Source of the DNA: an uncultured archaeon
GTDB taxonomy: Archaea; Thermoplasmatota; Thermoplasmata; Thermoplasmatales; Thermoplasmataceae
Length of the DNA stretch: 64,000 nt
Direction: 5' to 3'
Assembly (NCBI GenBank): GCA_000965745.1
Contig: CP009479.1
Location: forward strand, 1,622,457 to 1,686,456
The notes under the pieces were generated by a model. That model made no database searches. It saw only the letters and a list, made by a program, of their open reading frames with translations, and was not told the origin of the DNA. The translations under genes were made by a program, and so were the position numbers. This document shows positions 51,021 to 60,300 of this stretch, in pieces. Each line of letters begins with the position of its first letter. Position 1 is the stretch's first letter.

Positions 51021-54000
51021 TTGGTTACGATAGTGGCGACTGTAATGGTACTGTCGGCCCTGGTGGTTTTCTTTGAATCCCCGGGTCCCGGCAACGTTCA
51101 GGCGGCCACTGCCGGCAATCAAGTGCTCAATATAGTAAATGGAGACAATCAGAACTCGCCCTCTGTGACATCTCAGCCACTGGACGATGCTACTGTTCTA
51201 AAACTACTCAGTGAGAACGGAGTTCCCACGAAGTATGCTTACCTTCCAAACTTCAACTTCAACAGCACATCTTCTGCAGCAGTGAATCCACTTTATGAGA
51301 GATCACCCGCACCAATAGGGGTATCTGACTATGGGTATTCTACGAATTCCGGTGTGAAGACGACCTACTCATACGACACAAATGGATTCCTGGGGTCATT
51401 CATGTATGAAGGAATGGACCCTTTCTACCTGCAGAACAACAATCCGGGAACAGTTGCAATTCAGCTCAACTCTGTCCTTAACCACGTAACTGTCCAGGGC
51501 AACTCTAGCTACGTTTTCTGGATACAGAACGTGATGCTGTTCACGCCGAGTGAACACACCATGCAGATCGTGGCAAACATATGGAGTTTCTCAACCCCAG
51601 GAATGCAGTTCCCAGGCAATGCGATCCTCTCAGGTAACGGAGCGGTTATACCCGGACTTTTCTACTATTCTGTGGGCCCGCTTCTCACCAATCTGCCTGA
51701 AGCGTTTACAACAATTGTTTATGCTGACTCCGTGATGAATGGCCTGAACAATGCTGTGGATTTCAAGTATGAAGTAACGGGAACGGAATCCAGCTCTACT
51801 GTCCCCATCACGACCTATGACACAGTGACTTTCAACTCGGTGGTTCCTGGAGCTGTTCTTCCTGCACCGGCCGCAAAGTTCCACGTAAGTGGTACAGCTA
51901 CGACACCGGCGGGCTACCTCTATGACTCAGAACTAGTTGTAACAGGGCCTGGAAGCGGCAGCACTTCCACAATGTACGCAGCCAACGGCCAGCTAAAGCT
52001 TCAGTTCAAGAACAGTGCTGGAACATACAATAACGTTCCAGCCGCTTACAACTTCGGCTCGAATACCGGCGAAACAATACAGGGCCTCTCTTCCTGGTGG
52101 ACCTCGACCCAGAGTCCAATAGCTCATCTAAGCCTTGGTCCGTCGATTCTGGTCCCACTGTGGGGTTCAGATGTGACCCGATCCGGCGCAACTAATGTGC
52201 AGGGAACACTCGATCCGCCGAACTCATTCATGTTCATAAGCGCGGGAACTTCCTTTGACAGCACGACAGCAGCCTGGGCTCCAGTGAGTCAGAACGGCTC
52301 TTTTACCTTTGCACTGCCCGGCGGCCTGACATACTCTGCCAAAGTCATGATGAGTGAGTTTGTAGCGCAGACCTTCAACCCGATGTTTGCAGAAGAAGAG
52401 ACTAATGAGACTGACGGAGGAGGGCCACCGAGTGACGTTGGGGGCGGCGGAGATGAAAACGAAACAGCGGCTTACTTCAATGTAACACTCAGTTTAGACA
52501 AAAGTACGGGAATATACACACCACTTTATGCATATGGCAATGACCAGGTCAAGTACCTTACGCTCGGAAACTCCAACGTTACCGGACCCGTGAGTGCTAA
52601 GAACCTGACGCCTGGCATGATAGCCGGAGCAGGAACACCTGGAGATCCATACCTGATAGAGAACAACCAGTACAGGCAGCTTGACCAGCTGTTTGCACGG
52701 ACCAATGGCTTCATGTTCCCGGTATTCTCAGGAATAATGCTTGTTGGCACCAACGCATCGGTTGAAATCAATAATCCTGCACCTTTCGCAGTCCAGTATC
52801 CCGCAACCATGGCGTCAACGCTCCAGAACTTTGGCCTGCCCTATTCCAACAACCTGAACCTGATGTTCTACAACACATCAAGTGTCGCAGTGTTTGGAGG
52901 GACGTCAATAACGGGATGGTTCAGTTCGTCACTGGCAGGATTCCCTGCAGCCAGCCTCATGTTCTGGAATTCGACTGATTTCCTGGTAGGGGGCAACCAC
53001 TTCAATACCATGAGCAATGGCCTGTTGGTGTACAACGGTAATGGGGCTGATTCCAACGGTGTCGTCTGGGGCAACTATTTCGTCAAGAACCATATATCAG
53101 GCAGCACCTACGCACCACATCTGCTCAATGGGACTGATCCGGTTGGTGTCATGATTCTTGGCTCCGGGAATCTGGTTTACAATAACTACTTTGGTCTTGA
53201 ATCGTCTGCCTACAGCCCGGACACCGACATATACACAGGTGGCCAGGCGAGCTATTCCAACAACTGGGACCTCGGATCCAAGCTGCCTACTAACTACACC
53301 AATACTGTCTTAGGGCACGTTCTCACAGGAGTTATTGTGCAGGTATCATACCAGGGAGGAAATTACTGGTCCAGCTTCGACGGAAATATTCCCTTCACCG
53401 ACAGCGGCAGGATTGCAAGCGGTGGAGACTACTACCCCCTGATAGTCCCAAAATATGACGTGACATTTGCAAGCACTGGACTTCCATCAGGGCTATCCTG
53501 GACCGTTACCCTGGATGACACCACAGTCATTTCGACCTCCTCCACGATAGTGATTCAGGCTGAAAACGGAACGCATTCCTTCAAGATAGGAAAACCACAG
53601 AACTATATGGCTACCCCATCAACAGGCACTGCAATTGTGAATGGAGAGAACATAATCAAGGATATCACGTTCTCCCTGATTGAATTCCAGGTTACCTTTA
53701 CGCAGTCCGGACACCCTGCAGGGGCACTTTGGACTGTTAACCTGAATGGTGATGTCAAAACCTCCACTGGTAGCACTATCACATACATGAAGGACAATGG
53801 CACATACAGCTACTATATTACCGGGCACTCCCATTACACAGCAACGCCTGATTCAGGGAAGATACTGGTCTACGGTGCTGATGCTTTAGAAAGCATTACA
53901 TTTGTGAATACGACTTATTCTATTGTGTTCATGGCGAGTGGCATGCCTTCCGGAAGCCATTGGGGAGTGACTGTAAACGGTATAGTGCACACCACTGACG

Positions 54001-54479
54001 CAGCGAGCATGTCTGTAATGGTGTCAAATGGAACCTATTCCTACACAATTGCACCACCTGCAGGATATGACGCTTCACCTGCAAGCGGAATGCTCCTGAT
54101 CCTTGGGAGCGATGTGACGGTTGAAGTCCAGTTCACCGAAAAGACTTACCCTGTCGTGTTCGATGTCAGAGGAATACCCAGTGGAACAGAATGGGGAGTG
54201 ACCTTCAATGGCCAGGATTTCAACACGACTACGTCCTCCATAACCTTTGACGTGGTGAATGGAAACTACAACTATACGGTTACTTCGGTGAACGGGTATA
54301 CAGCACAGGTAAGCCAGGACAGTGTAACTGTAAATGACCAGGGCATAACGGTAGAGGTTCAGTACCAGCAGAATCCCAACCACCTCATGACTGCAGGCCT
54401 GATGGGTGGAGGGGCAGCAGCCGGCATTGGTGCAGGCATAGCAGTTGCCTACATGTTATGGAGAAAGCCCCCAGCCTGA
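50994..54479 (+). CDS. Membrane-anchored thermopsin-family acid protease with beta-helix and surface repeats
   Basis: An 1161-residue multidomain surface protein. Residues 1-40 form the signal segment. Residues about 70-480 match the thermopsin family (peptidase A5): ERSPAPIGVSDYGY, then TNGFLGSFMYEG..., GNSSYVFWIQNVMLF and the Gly-rich TNETDGGGPPSDVGGGG. Thermopsins cleave proteins at low pH. Residues about 520-810 have GTPGDPYLIEN and 'N.F....NGLLVYN' rungs like a right-handed beta-helix. Four GLPSG-type repeats start near 820, 899, 975 and 1051, then a C-terminal helix and RKPPA. It probably digests external protein for peptide uptake. Monocistronic. Confidence 0.87.
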   Translation: MDTSNKNRVLVTIVATVMVLSALVVFFESPGPGNVQAATAGNQVLNIVNGDNQNSPSVTSQPLDDATVLKLLSENGVPTKYAYLPNFNFNSTSSAAVNPLYERSPAPIGVSDYGYSTNSGVKTTYSYDTNGFLGSFMYEGMDPFYLQNNNPGTVAIQLNSVLNHVTVQGNSSYVFWIQNVMLFTPSEHTMQIVANIWSFSTPGMQFPGNAILSGNGAVIPGLFYYSVGPLLTNLPEAFTTIVYADSVMNGLNNAVDFKYEVTGTESSSTVPITTYDTVTFNSVVPGAVLPAPAAKFHVSGTATTPAGYLYDSELVVTGPGSGSTSTMYAANGQLKLQFKNSAGTYNNVPAAYNFGSNTGETIQGLSSWWTSTQSPIAHLSLGPSILVPLWGSDVTRSGATNVQGTLDPPNSFMFISAGTSFDSTTAAWAPVSQNGSFTFALPGGLTYSAKVMMSEFVAQTFNPMFAEEETNETDGGGPPSDVGGGGDENETAAYFNVTLSLDKSTGIYTPLYAYGNDQVKYLTLGNSNVTGPVSAKNLTPGMIAGAGTPGDPYLIENNQYRQLDQLFARTNGFMFPVFSGIMLVGTNASVEINNPAPFAVQYPATMASTLQNFGLPYSNNLNLMFYNTSSVAVFGGTSITGWFSSSLAGFPAASLMFWNSTDFLVGGNHFNTMSNGLLVYNGNGADSNGVVWGNYFVKNHISGSTYAPHLLNGTDPVGVMILGSGNLVYNNYFGLESSAYSPDTDIYTGGQASYSNNWDLGSKLPTNYTNTVLGHVLTGVIVQVSYQGGNYWSSFDGNIPFTDSGRIASGGDYYPLIVPKYDVTFASTGLPSGLSWTVTLDDTTVISTSSTIVIQAENGTHSFKIGKPQNYMATPSTGTAIVNGENIIKDITFSLIEFQVTFTQSGHPAGALWTVNLNGDVKTSTGSTITYMKDNGTYSYYITGHSHYTATPDSGKILVYGADALESITFVNTTYSIVFMASGMPSGSHWGVTVNGIVHTTDAASMSVMVSNGTYSYTIAPPAGYDASPASGMLLILGSDVTVEVQFTEKTYPVVFDVRGIPSGTEWGVTFNGQDFNTTTSSITFDVVNGNYNYTVTSVNGYTAQVSQDSVTVNDQGITVEVQYQQNPNHLMTAGLMGGGAAAGIGAGIAVAYMLWRKPPA

Positions 54480-54624
54480 TATTTAAATAATCCAACAAAT
54501 TTTTTTACTCATTTTCAGGCATTAAAGAACAGTTTCCCCGTGTCAGGACGATTCGCGTTCCACGTTGTTAAGGCTACCGTTTGAATAGATACATGAGAAT
54601 AGAACCGAAGGCAGGTATTCGATT

Positions 54625-55005
54625 GTGAAGGCTAACAGGTTATCTGATTACGTCTGGGTCATGATCGGAGTAGCGTCATTTGTGATTGCAGGGGTGTTGG
54701 TCCTGGCAACCCTGTTCGGGCCATTCAGGCCTTACTACTATGGGTACTATGGAATGATGGGGAGTTACGGCATGGGATTATTCCCCATTGTCTGGTTCGG
54801 CGCAATAGCACTCGTGATCCTGCTTGTTTACCTTCTCTTTTCCCTGACCCAAAAGGGGTATGGCCCAGATAGCACCGCCAAACCGAAAGACATACTGAAA
54901 AAGCGCCTGGCAACTGGAGAAATCAGCAGGGATGAATTCGAGGAGAGAATTGCCGCACTGGATAATTCGGAAGATCATCATACCACAGGCAAGAAGGTCG
55001 ATTAG
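54625..55005 (+). CDS. Small membrane protein with SHOCT domain
   Basis: A 126-residue protein with two hydrophobic segments (about 12-32 and 52-72) linked by a Tyr/Gly/Met-rich loop (PYYYGYYGMMGSYGMG). The C-terminus has a SHOCT motif, DILKKRLATGEISRDEFEERIAAL, a short helical hairpin for oligomerisation. The start is GTG 54625. The Met-rich extracytoplasmic loop may bind copper. It ends one base before the cupredoxin gene, so the two form an operon. Confidence 0.8.
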   Translation: MKANRLSDYVWVMIGVASFVIAGVLVLATLFGPFRPYYYGYYGMMGSYGMGLFPIVWFGAIALVILLVYLLFSLTQKGYGPDSTAKPKDILKKRLATGEISRDEFEERIAALDNSEDHHTTGKKVD

Positions 55006-55006
55006 C

Positions 55007-55585
55007 ATGAGAATTCACAAACTTTTCGGAATAGCAGGCATCATTACGCTAGTTGTTGTCGGAATTCTGCTTTCAGCCTTTCCGCAATTATATTCTGCCG
55101 TCCCGCAGCAGGACACTTCAACGATCACGGAGAATCAGCTAAATGAATCTCTTGCTGCACCAGCCGGTGTCGTTGTTTCAAATAATTCGATAAACATCAC
55201 AATCGATGCTGCTGTACTGATAGAGACCGGCCCCATGGGAGCGAATGCAAGCATGTTTTCTTTCCTTGTCTATGGACAGGATAATCCTGTCCTGAACGTC
55301 AAGCAAGGGGTTTCAGTAAAATTCATGGTTGTAAACATCGATACAGACGCAATACATAACTTTGCGATTACAACAATGGCGCCACCATACCCTGACATGG
55401 GACCGGGCATGATGTTCAACAGTGGTGAAATGTTTAACACACCCTACCTGGATCCCCATGCTGGACCGGGATACTCAATCTACAATGGTACATTCCACGC
55501 TGGGCACACTGGTAGTTACTGGTATGTGTGTGATGAATTCGGGCATGCGTCAGACGGCATGTACGGCTGGTTGAATGTTTACTGA
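55007..55585 (+). CDS. Cupredoxin (type 1 copper protein), membrane-anchored
   Basis: A 192-residue protein with an N-terminal hydrophobic anchor (about 6-27). The cupredoxin barrel follows from about residue 60. The type 1 copper ligands are visible: His in DTDAIHNFAIT, then Cys, His and Met in YVCDEFGHASDGMYG. A Met-rich insert (MGPGMMFNSGEMF) lies between. It is exported and probably shuttles electrons between membrane complexes, as sulfocyanin and rusticyanin do, or handles copper. It is translationally linked to the SHOCT protein, one base upstream. Confidence 0.88.
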   Translation: MRIHKLFGIAGIITLVVVGILLSAFPQLYSAVPQQDTSTITENQLNESLAAPAGVVVSNNSINITIDAAVLIETGPMGANASMFSFLVYGQDNPVLNVKQGVSVKFMVVNIDTDAIHNFAITTMAPPYPDMGPGMMFNSGEMFNTPYLDPHAGPGYSIYNGTFHAGHTGSYWYVCDEFGHASDGMYGWLNVY

Positions 55586-55638
55586 AGCCTGCAAACGTCA
55601 CAGTTGATGCCCCGGAAGTTCGGGACACCTGTGATGAA

Positions 55639-56361
55639 TCAGCGCTGCCTCCATCTTGTAAGATATCTTGCCAGTGCGTAATAAAAAACTGTCTGCGCGA
55701 CCATGAAATACGCCATTCCCATGTGGAAGGGTGCTAGATGGAAAACTCCCTGTGCCAGTATAGCAGCAGGAGTGGCAGGCGATATTGCGAGAGCATAGAT
55801 GGCCACCTGCGGCAGGTACGTATAAGGATAGAAGGTGGGAGGAAGCACTGTCATCACCACCGAGAGAATGCCCGCTATACCCCAGACGTTTCTTATATGG
55901 CCTATGCTGCTCGCTATTATGAAGGATATAGCTGAAGTTGACATCACAAGAGTTATCAGGATCAGTGCCAGAGCAAGGGCGCTGATGAGAGTGAAAAGGT
56001 GATAGTATGTCCCAAGCGCAACGTAGAGGATTATGCCCGGAAATGAAAACACAAGGTAGCTCATGGTGAGTCCAAGTATGTAATCCACAGGCGTGATAGA
56101 ACTTGCCACAAAGAGGTCCTGAATTCTCAGTTGAAGCCTGAAAAAGGCTGCATCACCGGAGCTGGACAATGCAACTGATGCCACAAGCCCGATAAAACCA
56201 CCTATTATGGCATACTTAACGAGGGTTCCTGCCGATATTATGTATATTATGAAAAGAAGTGTCAGTGGTGCACTCAGGGATGCAATAATGTAGGACGGCC
56301 CGCGAATTATTGTCCTGAAACCATAGTACCATGCCAGAAGGCCGACAAACCTAAGATTCAA
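55639..56361 (-). CDS. ABC-2 type exporter permease
   Basis: A 240-residue membrane protein with six hydrophobic segments, resembling DrrB/NodJ-type ABC-2 permeases. The loop LRIQDLFVASSITPVDYILGLTMSYLVFSFPGIILYV and the late 'LPPTFYPYTYLP' are typical. It overlaps the ATPase gene by 11 bases and forms a two-gene exporter. Substrate unknown; drug, lipid or polysaccharide are the usual ones. Confidence 0.85.
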   Translation of the reverse strand: MNLRFVGLLAWYYGFRTIIRGPSYIIASLSAPLTLLFIIYIISAGTLVKYAIIGGFIGLVASVALSSSGDAAFFRLQLRIQDLFVASSITPVDYILGLTMSYLVFSFPGIILYVALGTYYHLFTLISALALALILITLVMSTSAISFIIASSIGHIRNVWGIAGILSVVMTVLPPTFYPYTYLPQVAIYALAISPATPAAILAQGVFHLAPFHMGMAYFMVAQTVFYYALARYLTRWRQR

Positions 56362-57190
56362 GTGCCATCCCTCTGCTTATAAAAAGGTCATCCAGCGTGA
56401 TTCGTTTGATGTTGTAACCTTCACCGAGGTACTTTTCCGCGTCCTCTTCCTTTACGTATTTAATGTATAACCTTCCTATCTGGAGGCCCTTTTCCTGCGG
56501 GACTGTGGTTTCGACTCTTACAAGCCCCTTGAATCTTGAGAGAAGAGACTTTACGTTTCCTTTTTCGAGCACTTTCCCACCATGGATCATTACCACCTCA
56601 TCGGAAAGTTCGTGCGCCTCGTCCATATAATGTGTTGTCAGGATCACGTTCCCTTCGAGCTGCCTGATTGCAGACCAGACTTCCATTCTTGAAAGCGGGT
56701 CCAGGCCGGTTGTCGGCTCATCGAGAAATATCGTATCAACATTAGCTGAAAGGGCCATTGCAACGAACACCTTCCTCTTCATGCCTCCGGACAGGGTGTC
56801 CGAGGGCTTATGCTTGAATTCGCGCAGCTCAAGCTGGTCGAGGGAGATGTTCGCGTTTCGTTCCGCCTCTGACATGGACATGCCCCTCCCCACCAGGTAC
56901 AGCTTGACATGCTCAAATGGAGTAAGAATACCTATCGGAGATGCTTCCTGTGGAATACTTACAATGTTCTTTCTGATTTGAGAAGCATTCTTCATTATAT
57001 CCAGGCCATTTATCTCAGCTTTTCCGGAAGTTGGTTCAAGCTGAGTCGAAAGGATTCTGATAAGGGTTGTCTTGCCTGCACCATTCATCCCGATTACCGC
57101 GGTCACTCTTTCATCAAGGTCTAAAGTAATTCCATGAAGGGCAACTGTCCCATTGCGGTACCTTTTAACAATCTCATCAGTCCTTATCAT
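56351..57190 (-). CDS. ABC exporter ATPase (DrrA/NodI type)
   Basis: A 279-residue ATPase. Walker A is GMNGAGKTT, the signature is LSGGMKRKV, Walker B is IFLDEPTTGLDP, and the switch His is in TTHYMDEA. It lacks a membrane domain and works with the overlapping permease gene. The C-terminal 60 residues (from LLSRFKGLVRVETTVP) are the usual regulatory extension. Confidence 0.92.
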   Translation of the reverse strand: MIRTDEIVKRYRNGTVALHGITLDLDERVTAVIGMNGAGKTTLIRILSTQLEPTSGKAEINGLDIMKNASQIRKNIVSIPQEASPIGILTPFEHVKLYLVGRGMSMSEAERNANISLDQLELREFKHKPSDTLSGGMKRKVFVAMALSANVDTIFLDEPTTGLDPLSRMEVWSAIRQLEGNVILTTHYMDEAHELSDEVVMIHGGKVLEKGNVKSLLSRFKGLVRVETTVPQEKGLQIGRLYIKYVKEEDAEKYLGEGYNIKRITLDDLFISRGMALES

Positions 57191-57311
57191 GAATATTCTC
57201 TTCCAGTAATACTGCCAGCCAGATTCAGAAATATCATAACCGGTTTAAAACTATTTGATGCGCCCATAGATCATAGCCTCAACAGGTGGTGCAGAATGTA
57301 CCAACAGACTT

Positions 57312-57590
57312 ATGAACTCCTCTTTTTACAATATTCATGTGGAAGAAACCGGAAATCACAGCGCAGTGCACATAAGATACCTGGTTCGACTTGCAGTTGG
57401 GACCATTGTTCTCTTTACAGGCACAGATCTTCTTATAGCAGGGGACAGCATGAGATCAGGTTACGGACGCTCTGTCTTCTCATTCCCTTTCATACTTTCT
57501 GGCCTGGGTGCGGCGTTCATAATCTATTCACTGTTTATCTTCTTCAACGTTGTCAGGTCTCCAGGAATTCTCGGAAACCCAGAATCTTAA
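57312..57590 (+). CDS. Small membrane protein (92 residues)
   Basis: Two hydrophobic segments (about 24-43 and 55-78) follow a polar N-terminus. It is divergent from the ABC exporter. No family recognised, and no functional motif is seen; the alternating hydrophobic and polar composition supports real coding. Confidence 0.5.
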   Translation: MNSSFYNIHVEETGNHSAVHIRYLVRLAVGTIVLFTGTDLLIAGDSMRSGYGRSVFSFPFILSGLGAAFIIYSLFIFFNVVRSPGILGNPES

Positions 57591-57629
57591 GCTGAATATC
57601 AAAAAAAATGGAATAAAAAGGTGAGAAAA

Positions 57630-57800
57630 TCAGCCATATTCGGGTTGTTCTTCATCTTCATTAACGTATGACACCTCACGCTCTTCCTGCCTTTGCCTCT
57701 CACTCACAAGAGTCCATCGATCGTCTATTCGCCTAAAAACGAGCGGCTTTGTTTGGTGTATCGTAATTTCTTCCCTCTTTTTCAGCCTCCAGAGAGCCAT
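57630..57800 (-). CDS. Small highly charged protein (56 residues), candidate
   Basis: A 57-codon frame from ATG at 57800 to TGA at 57630. The product starts MALWRLKKREEITIHQTKP, continues LVFRRIDDRWTLVSE, and ends in a Glu/Gln-rich tail (NEDEEQPEYG). The composition is unusual for random DNA, with a basic N-terminal half, an acidic tail and a V-F-R-R-I-D-D-R-W-T-L core like a small beta hairpin. I see no clear promoter or ribosome site. It is the only gene candidate in the 550 bases between 57591 and 58139; the rest (57800-57960) is A/T-rich without recognised structure. Confidence 0.4.
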   Translation of the reverse strand: MALWRLKKREEITIHQTKPLVFRRIDDRWTLVSERQRQEEREVSYVNEDEEQPEYG

Positions 57801-58139
57801 TTACAGAACGCCTAATCTACTCATTCTAATCTGCTATTTCAACTTTGCTAATAATATATATTTTCTGAATATATTAACATGATTAAATACACTACCATAT
57901 ACACTAGTTTCTCTAGATCATTACATTTAGGATTAAGATAAATTTGTTAATATAATGCCCTGATAATCTGTAGGCATGGCGAAGATAGCGCACAAGAAAA
58001 CAGAGAAAAAGGCTGGCGTGTGAGAGTCGTGTTGTGTTGAAGGTTTTTTTATGGGGTTGGGCAATCACTGCAACTACCATGGGATACAAGGCGTAGAATG
58101 AGATGGTTGATGAAAGATGAATATGGCCATGACCAGGCC

Positions 58140-58381
58140 GTGATATCCTCCCCGCCCTATCGAAGGGGCTTCCCGCTTCCCAGACCTGAGTTACCCATGC
58201 AGGTGGCCCTGATCGCCGCAGGCGTAACTTCAGGAGCGCCCCTTCCTGCCTTTTCCAGTGATCGCATCTGAAATCTCTCACCGAGGGATTCATTTCTTCC
58301 TTCTTATATCCGCTGCCTGCGGGCAGGTCAGAGATCTGTACCTTCCATTCCCTTTCAGAAGGGGATTTCCCGCTCAATTTT
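58140..58381 (-). mobile_element. Non-autonomous IS200/IS605-type element, divergent copy 3
   Basis: On the minus strand this 242-bp segment is preceded by TTTAAC and starts AAAATTGAGCGGG with the same left-end hairpin (CCCCTTCTGAAAGGG). It ends GGAAGCCCCTTCGATAGGGCGGGGAGGATATCAC spread over the usual right-end hairpin. The middle differs from copies 1 and 2, but the right-end scaffold has the same plan. It is therefore a distinct subfamily sharing target and ends. No transposase. Confidence 0.65.
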
Positions 58382-58843
58382 GTTAAAAAGAACCAACCGG
58401 TACTCCTATTTCATGCTTTTTTCACTTGGACAGAAGCGCAAGTTTGGTTGAAATTTCCAGGAACTTTGAAGACAGTGTCTTCAACTTCATACCTTCTTTG
58501 CCTGGAGCTCCCGCTGTACCGGCAAGTTTCAGAAAGGAGTTCCGACATCCGCCATTATCTCAGTTGAGTTCATGGTACGCTTTCCTTTCAGGCCATCCTT
58601 CAATGGTGGATCTACTGTCAAAAAACACTGAACCTGGAGATTATGGGAGCAATTAAGCACATACTGTCACATTATAAGTTTCTCCTCGGGGCAAATATAT
58701 TCAAAGAGTGCTTTATCATTATACTTTCAGACACTTCGACACTTCTATTCCTCATGATGTATCCTGAAAATCGGTCAACCAATAAGTACTAAAAGTCGAT
58801 CCTGAAAGGTTATTAGTGCCTCACCTGACGAGGTGCGGGGTGG
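58382..58843. other. Intergenic region before the multidrug MFS gene
   Basis: These 462 bases hold one weak frame (58426-58656, 76 codons, TTG start) with no recognised relatives and no clear ribosome site; I do not call it a gene. Just upstream of the MFS start, CACCT-GACG-AGGTG (58822-58835) is an inverted repeat that includes the GAGGTG ribosome-site-like sequence. It could hide that site in RNA or act as a repressor operator. Confidence 0.4.
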
Positions 58844-60292
58844 ATGCAATCAATGGTAGAGCGCAAGAGCATGGTGCTGGTCAGTGTTCTGCTCGGGACA
58901 CTGATGTCGGCCATAGATGCAACAATAGTGATACTCGCAATTCCAACTATTACAGACGACCTGAGCACCTCGCTCTTTCTGTCAATATGGACTATTATCC
59001 TGTATCTCCTGGTTCTAGCAGTGCTTACAACACAACTTGGGAGCATGAGTGATACATACGGAAGAAGAAAGCTATTCATTGTGGGCTTTGTGATTTTCAC
59101 CATAGGTTCCGGGCTATCAGGCGCATCCCCGGACATACTGCTCCTGATAATCTTCAGAGGTCTTCAGGGGATTGGTGCAGCAATGATCCAGGCAAATGGT
59201 GGCGCAATTATCGCAGACACCTATGAAGCAAAGGAACGTGGAAGGGCTTTTGGCTTCATCTCTCTCGGCTGGAACATCGGCGGGGTCCTTGGAATCGTGC
59301 TAGGCGGCATAATCACCACATTCGTGGGCTGGCGCTTCATATTCTATATAAACATTCCCATTGGAATTCTCGGTGTTTATCTCGGCTGGAGATACATCAA
59401 ACCAAGCGAGAGGCTCCCTTCGAAAATAGACCTAAGGGGGATGCTGTACCTGGCGGCCTCACTCTCGGCCATTTCCTACGGGGCAACAGACATCGCAGGG
59501 CAAGGAACCAGCCTGTTCAACATCTCACTCATTGTTGCAGGATTCCTGATTCTCGCCCCATTCATTCTTGCAGAAAGAAAAGTACCCAACCCTATTATAA
59601 ACCTCAAGGCATTCAGCAACAGGATTCTCACATTCTCTCTCATTGCGGCCATGTCGCAGGCAATTGGATACATCTCCGTTGTCTTCATTCTGATTATGTA
59701 TCTGCAGGGAATCCGTGGGTTGACGCCTTTTCAGGCAGGACTTCTTCTTGTCCCGGGCTATGTGATCGCAAGCTTCCTGTCACCCAGGATGGGGCACTAC
59801 TCAGACATAGTGGGTCCGAGAATAATGGCCACATTGGGGATATTTCTAATGGCAGTGGGCGTGCTGTTTTATTTCTTCCTTGGCGTCAACACTACCTACT
59901 GGGTCGTAATTGCGGGGTCCTTAGTGTCTGGCATAGGGGCATCAATGTTCTGGCCGGCAAACAATTCCTCTGTAATGTCCAGTGCGCCCATGGAGATATA
60001 CGGCTCAATATCTGGGCTTCTTAGAACACTCTCAAACATAGGCACTCTATTCAGTTTTGTAATGGCAATATCGGTGGCCTCTGCATCGGTTCCCAGGCAG
60101 GTTGCCTTTGAGGTTTTTGCGGGAACAAGCAATCTCGTTGGCGGCGTGACTACGAAGTTCCTCGGAGGGATACACTCAGCACTGCTCATATCAATACTGA
60201 TTCTCGTGGTTGCAGGCATGCTCTCAATTCTCAGGGGAAGCAAGCAGATAAAAGAGGAAACAAAAAAAGGACCGAAAGTAACGAATAAATAA
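58844..60292 (+). CDS. MFS multidrug transporter, DHA2 (14-helix) type
   Basis: A 482-residue carrier with about 14 hydrophobic segments. LGTLMSAIDATIVILAIPTI is the characteristic first helix with the DHA2 Asp motif. GSMSDTYGRRKLFIVG is motif A and RGLQGIGAAMIQANGGAIIADTY is motif C-like. Relatives export drugs or biocides by proton antiport. The ATG at 58844 follows GGGGTGG closely; an inverted repeat over the ribosome-site region suggests regulated expression. A second ATG lies three codons on. Confidence 0.9.
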   Translation: MQSMVERKSMVLVSVLLGTLMSAIDATIVILAIPTITDDLSTSLFLSIWTIILYLLVLAVLTTQLGSMSDTYGRRKLFIVGFVIFTIGSGLSGASPDILLLIIFRGLQGIGAAMIQANGGAIIADTYEAKERGRAFGFISLGWNIGGVLGIVLGGIITTFVGWRFIFYINIPIGILGVYLGWRYIKPSERLPSKIDLRGMLYLAASLSAISYGATDIAGQGTSLFNISLIVAGFLILAPFILAERKVPNPIINLKAFSNRILTFSLIAAMSQAIGYISVVFILIMYLQGIRGLTPFQAGLLLVPGYVIASFLSPRMGHYSDIVGPRIMATLGIFLMAVGVLFYFFLGVNTTYWVVIAGSLVSGIGASMFWPANNSSVMSSAPMEIYGSISGLLRTLSNIGTLFSFVMAISVASASVPRQVAFEVFAGTSNLVGGVTTKFLGGIHSALLISILILVVAGMLSILRGSKQIKEETKKGPKVTNK

Positions 60293-60300
60293 GGTTTGAG

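Noticed and set aside
58426-58656. 76-codon frame between mini-element copy 3 and the DHA2 MFS gene
   Set aside because: TTG start with no ribosome site or promoter, low-information sequence and no recognised motif.
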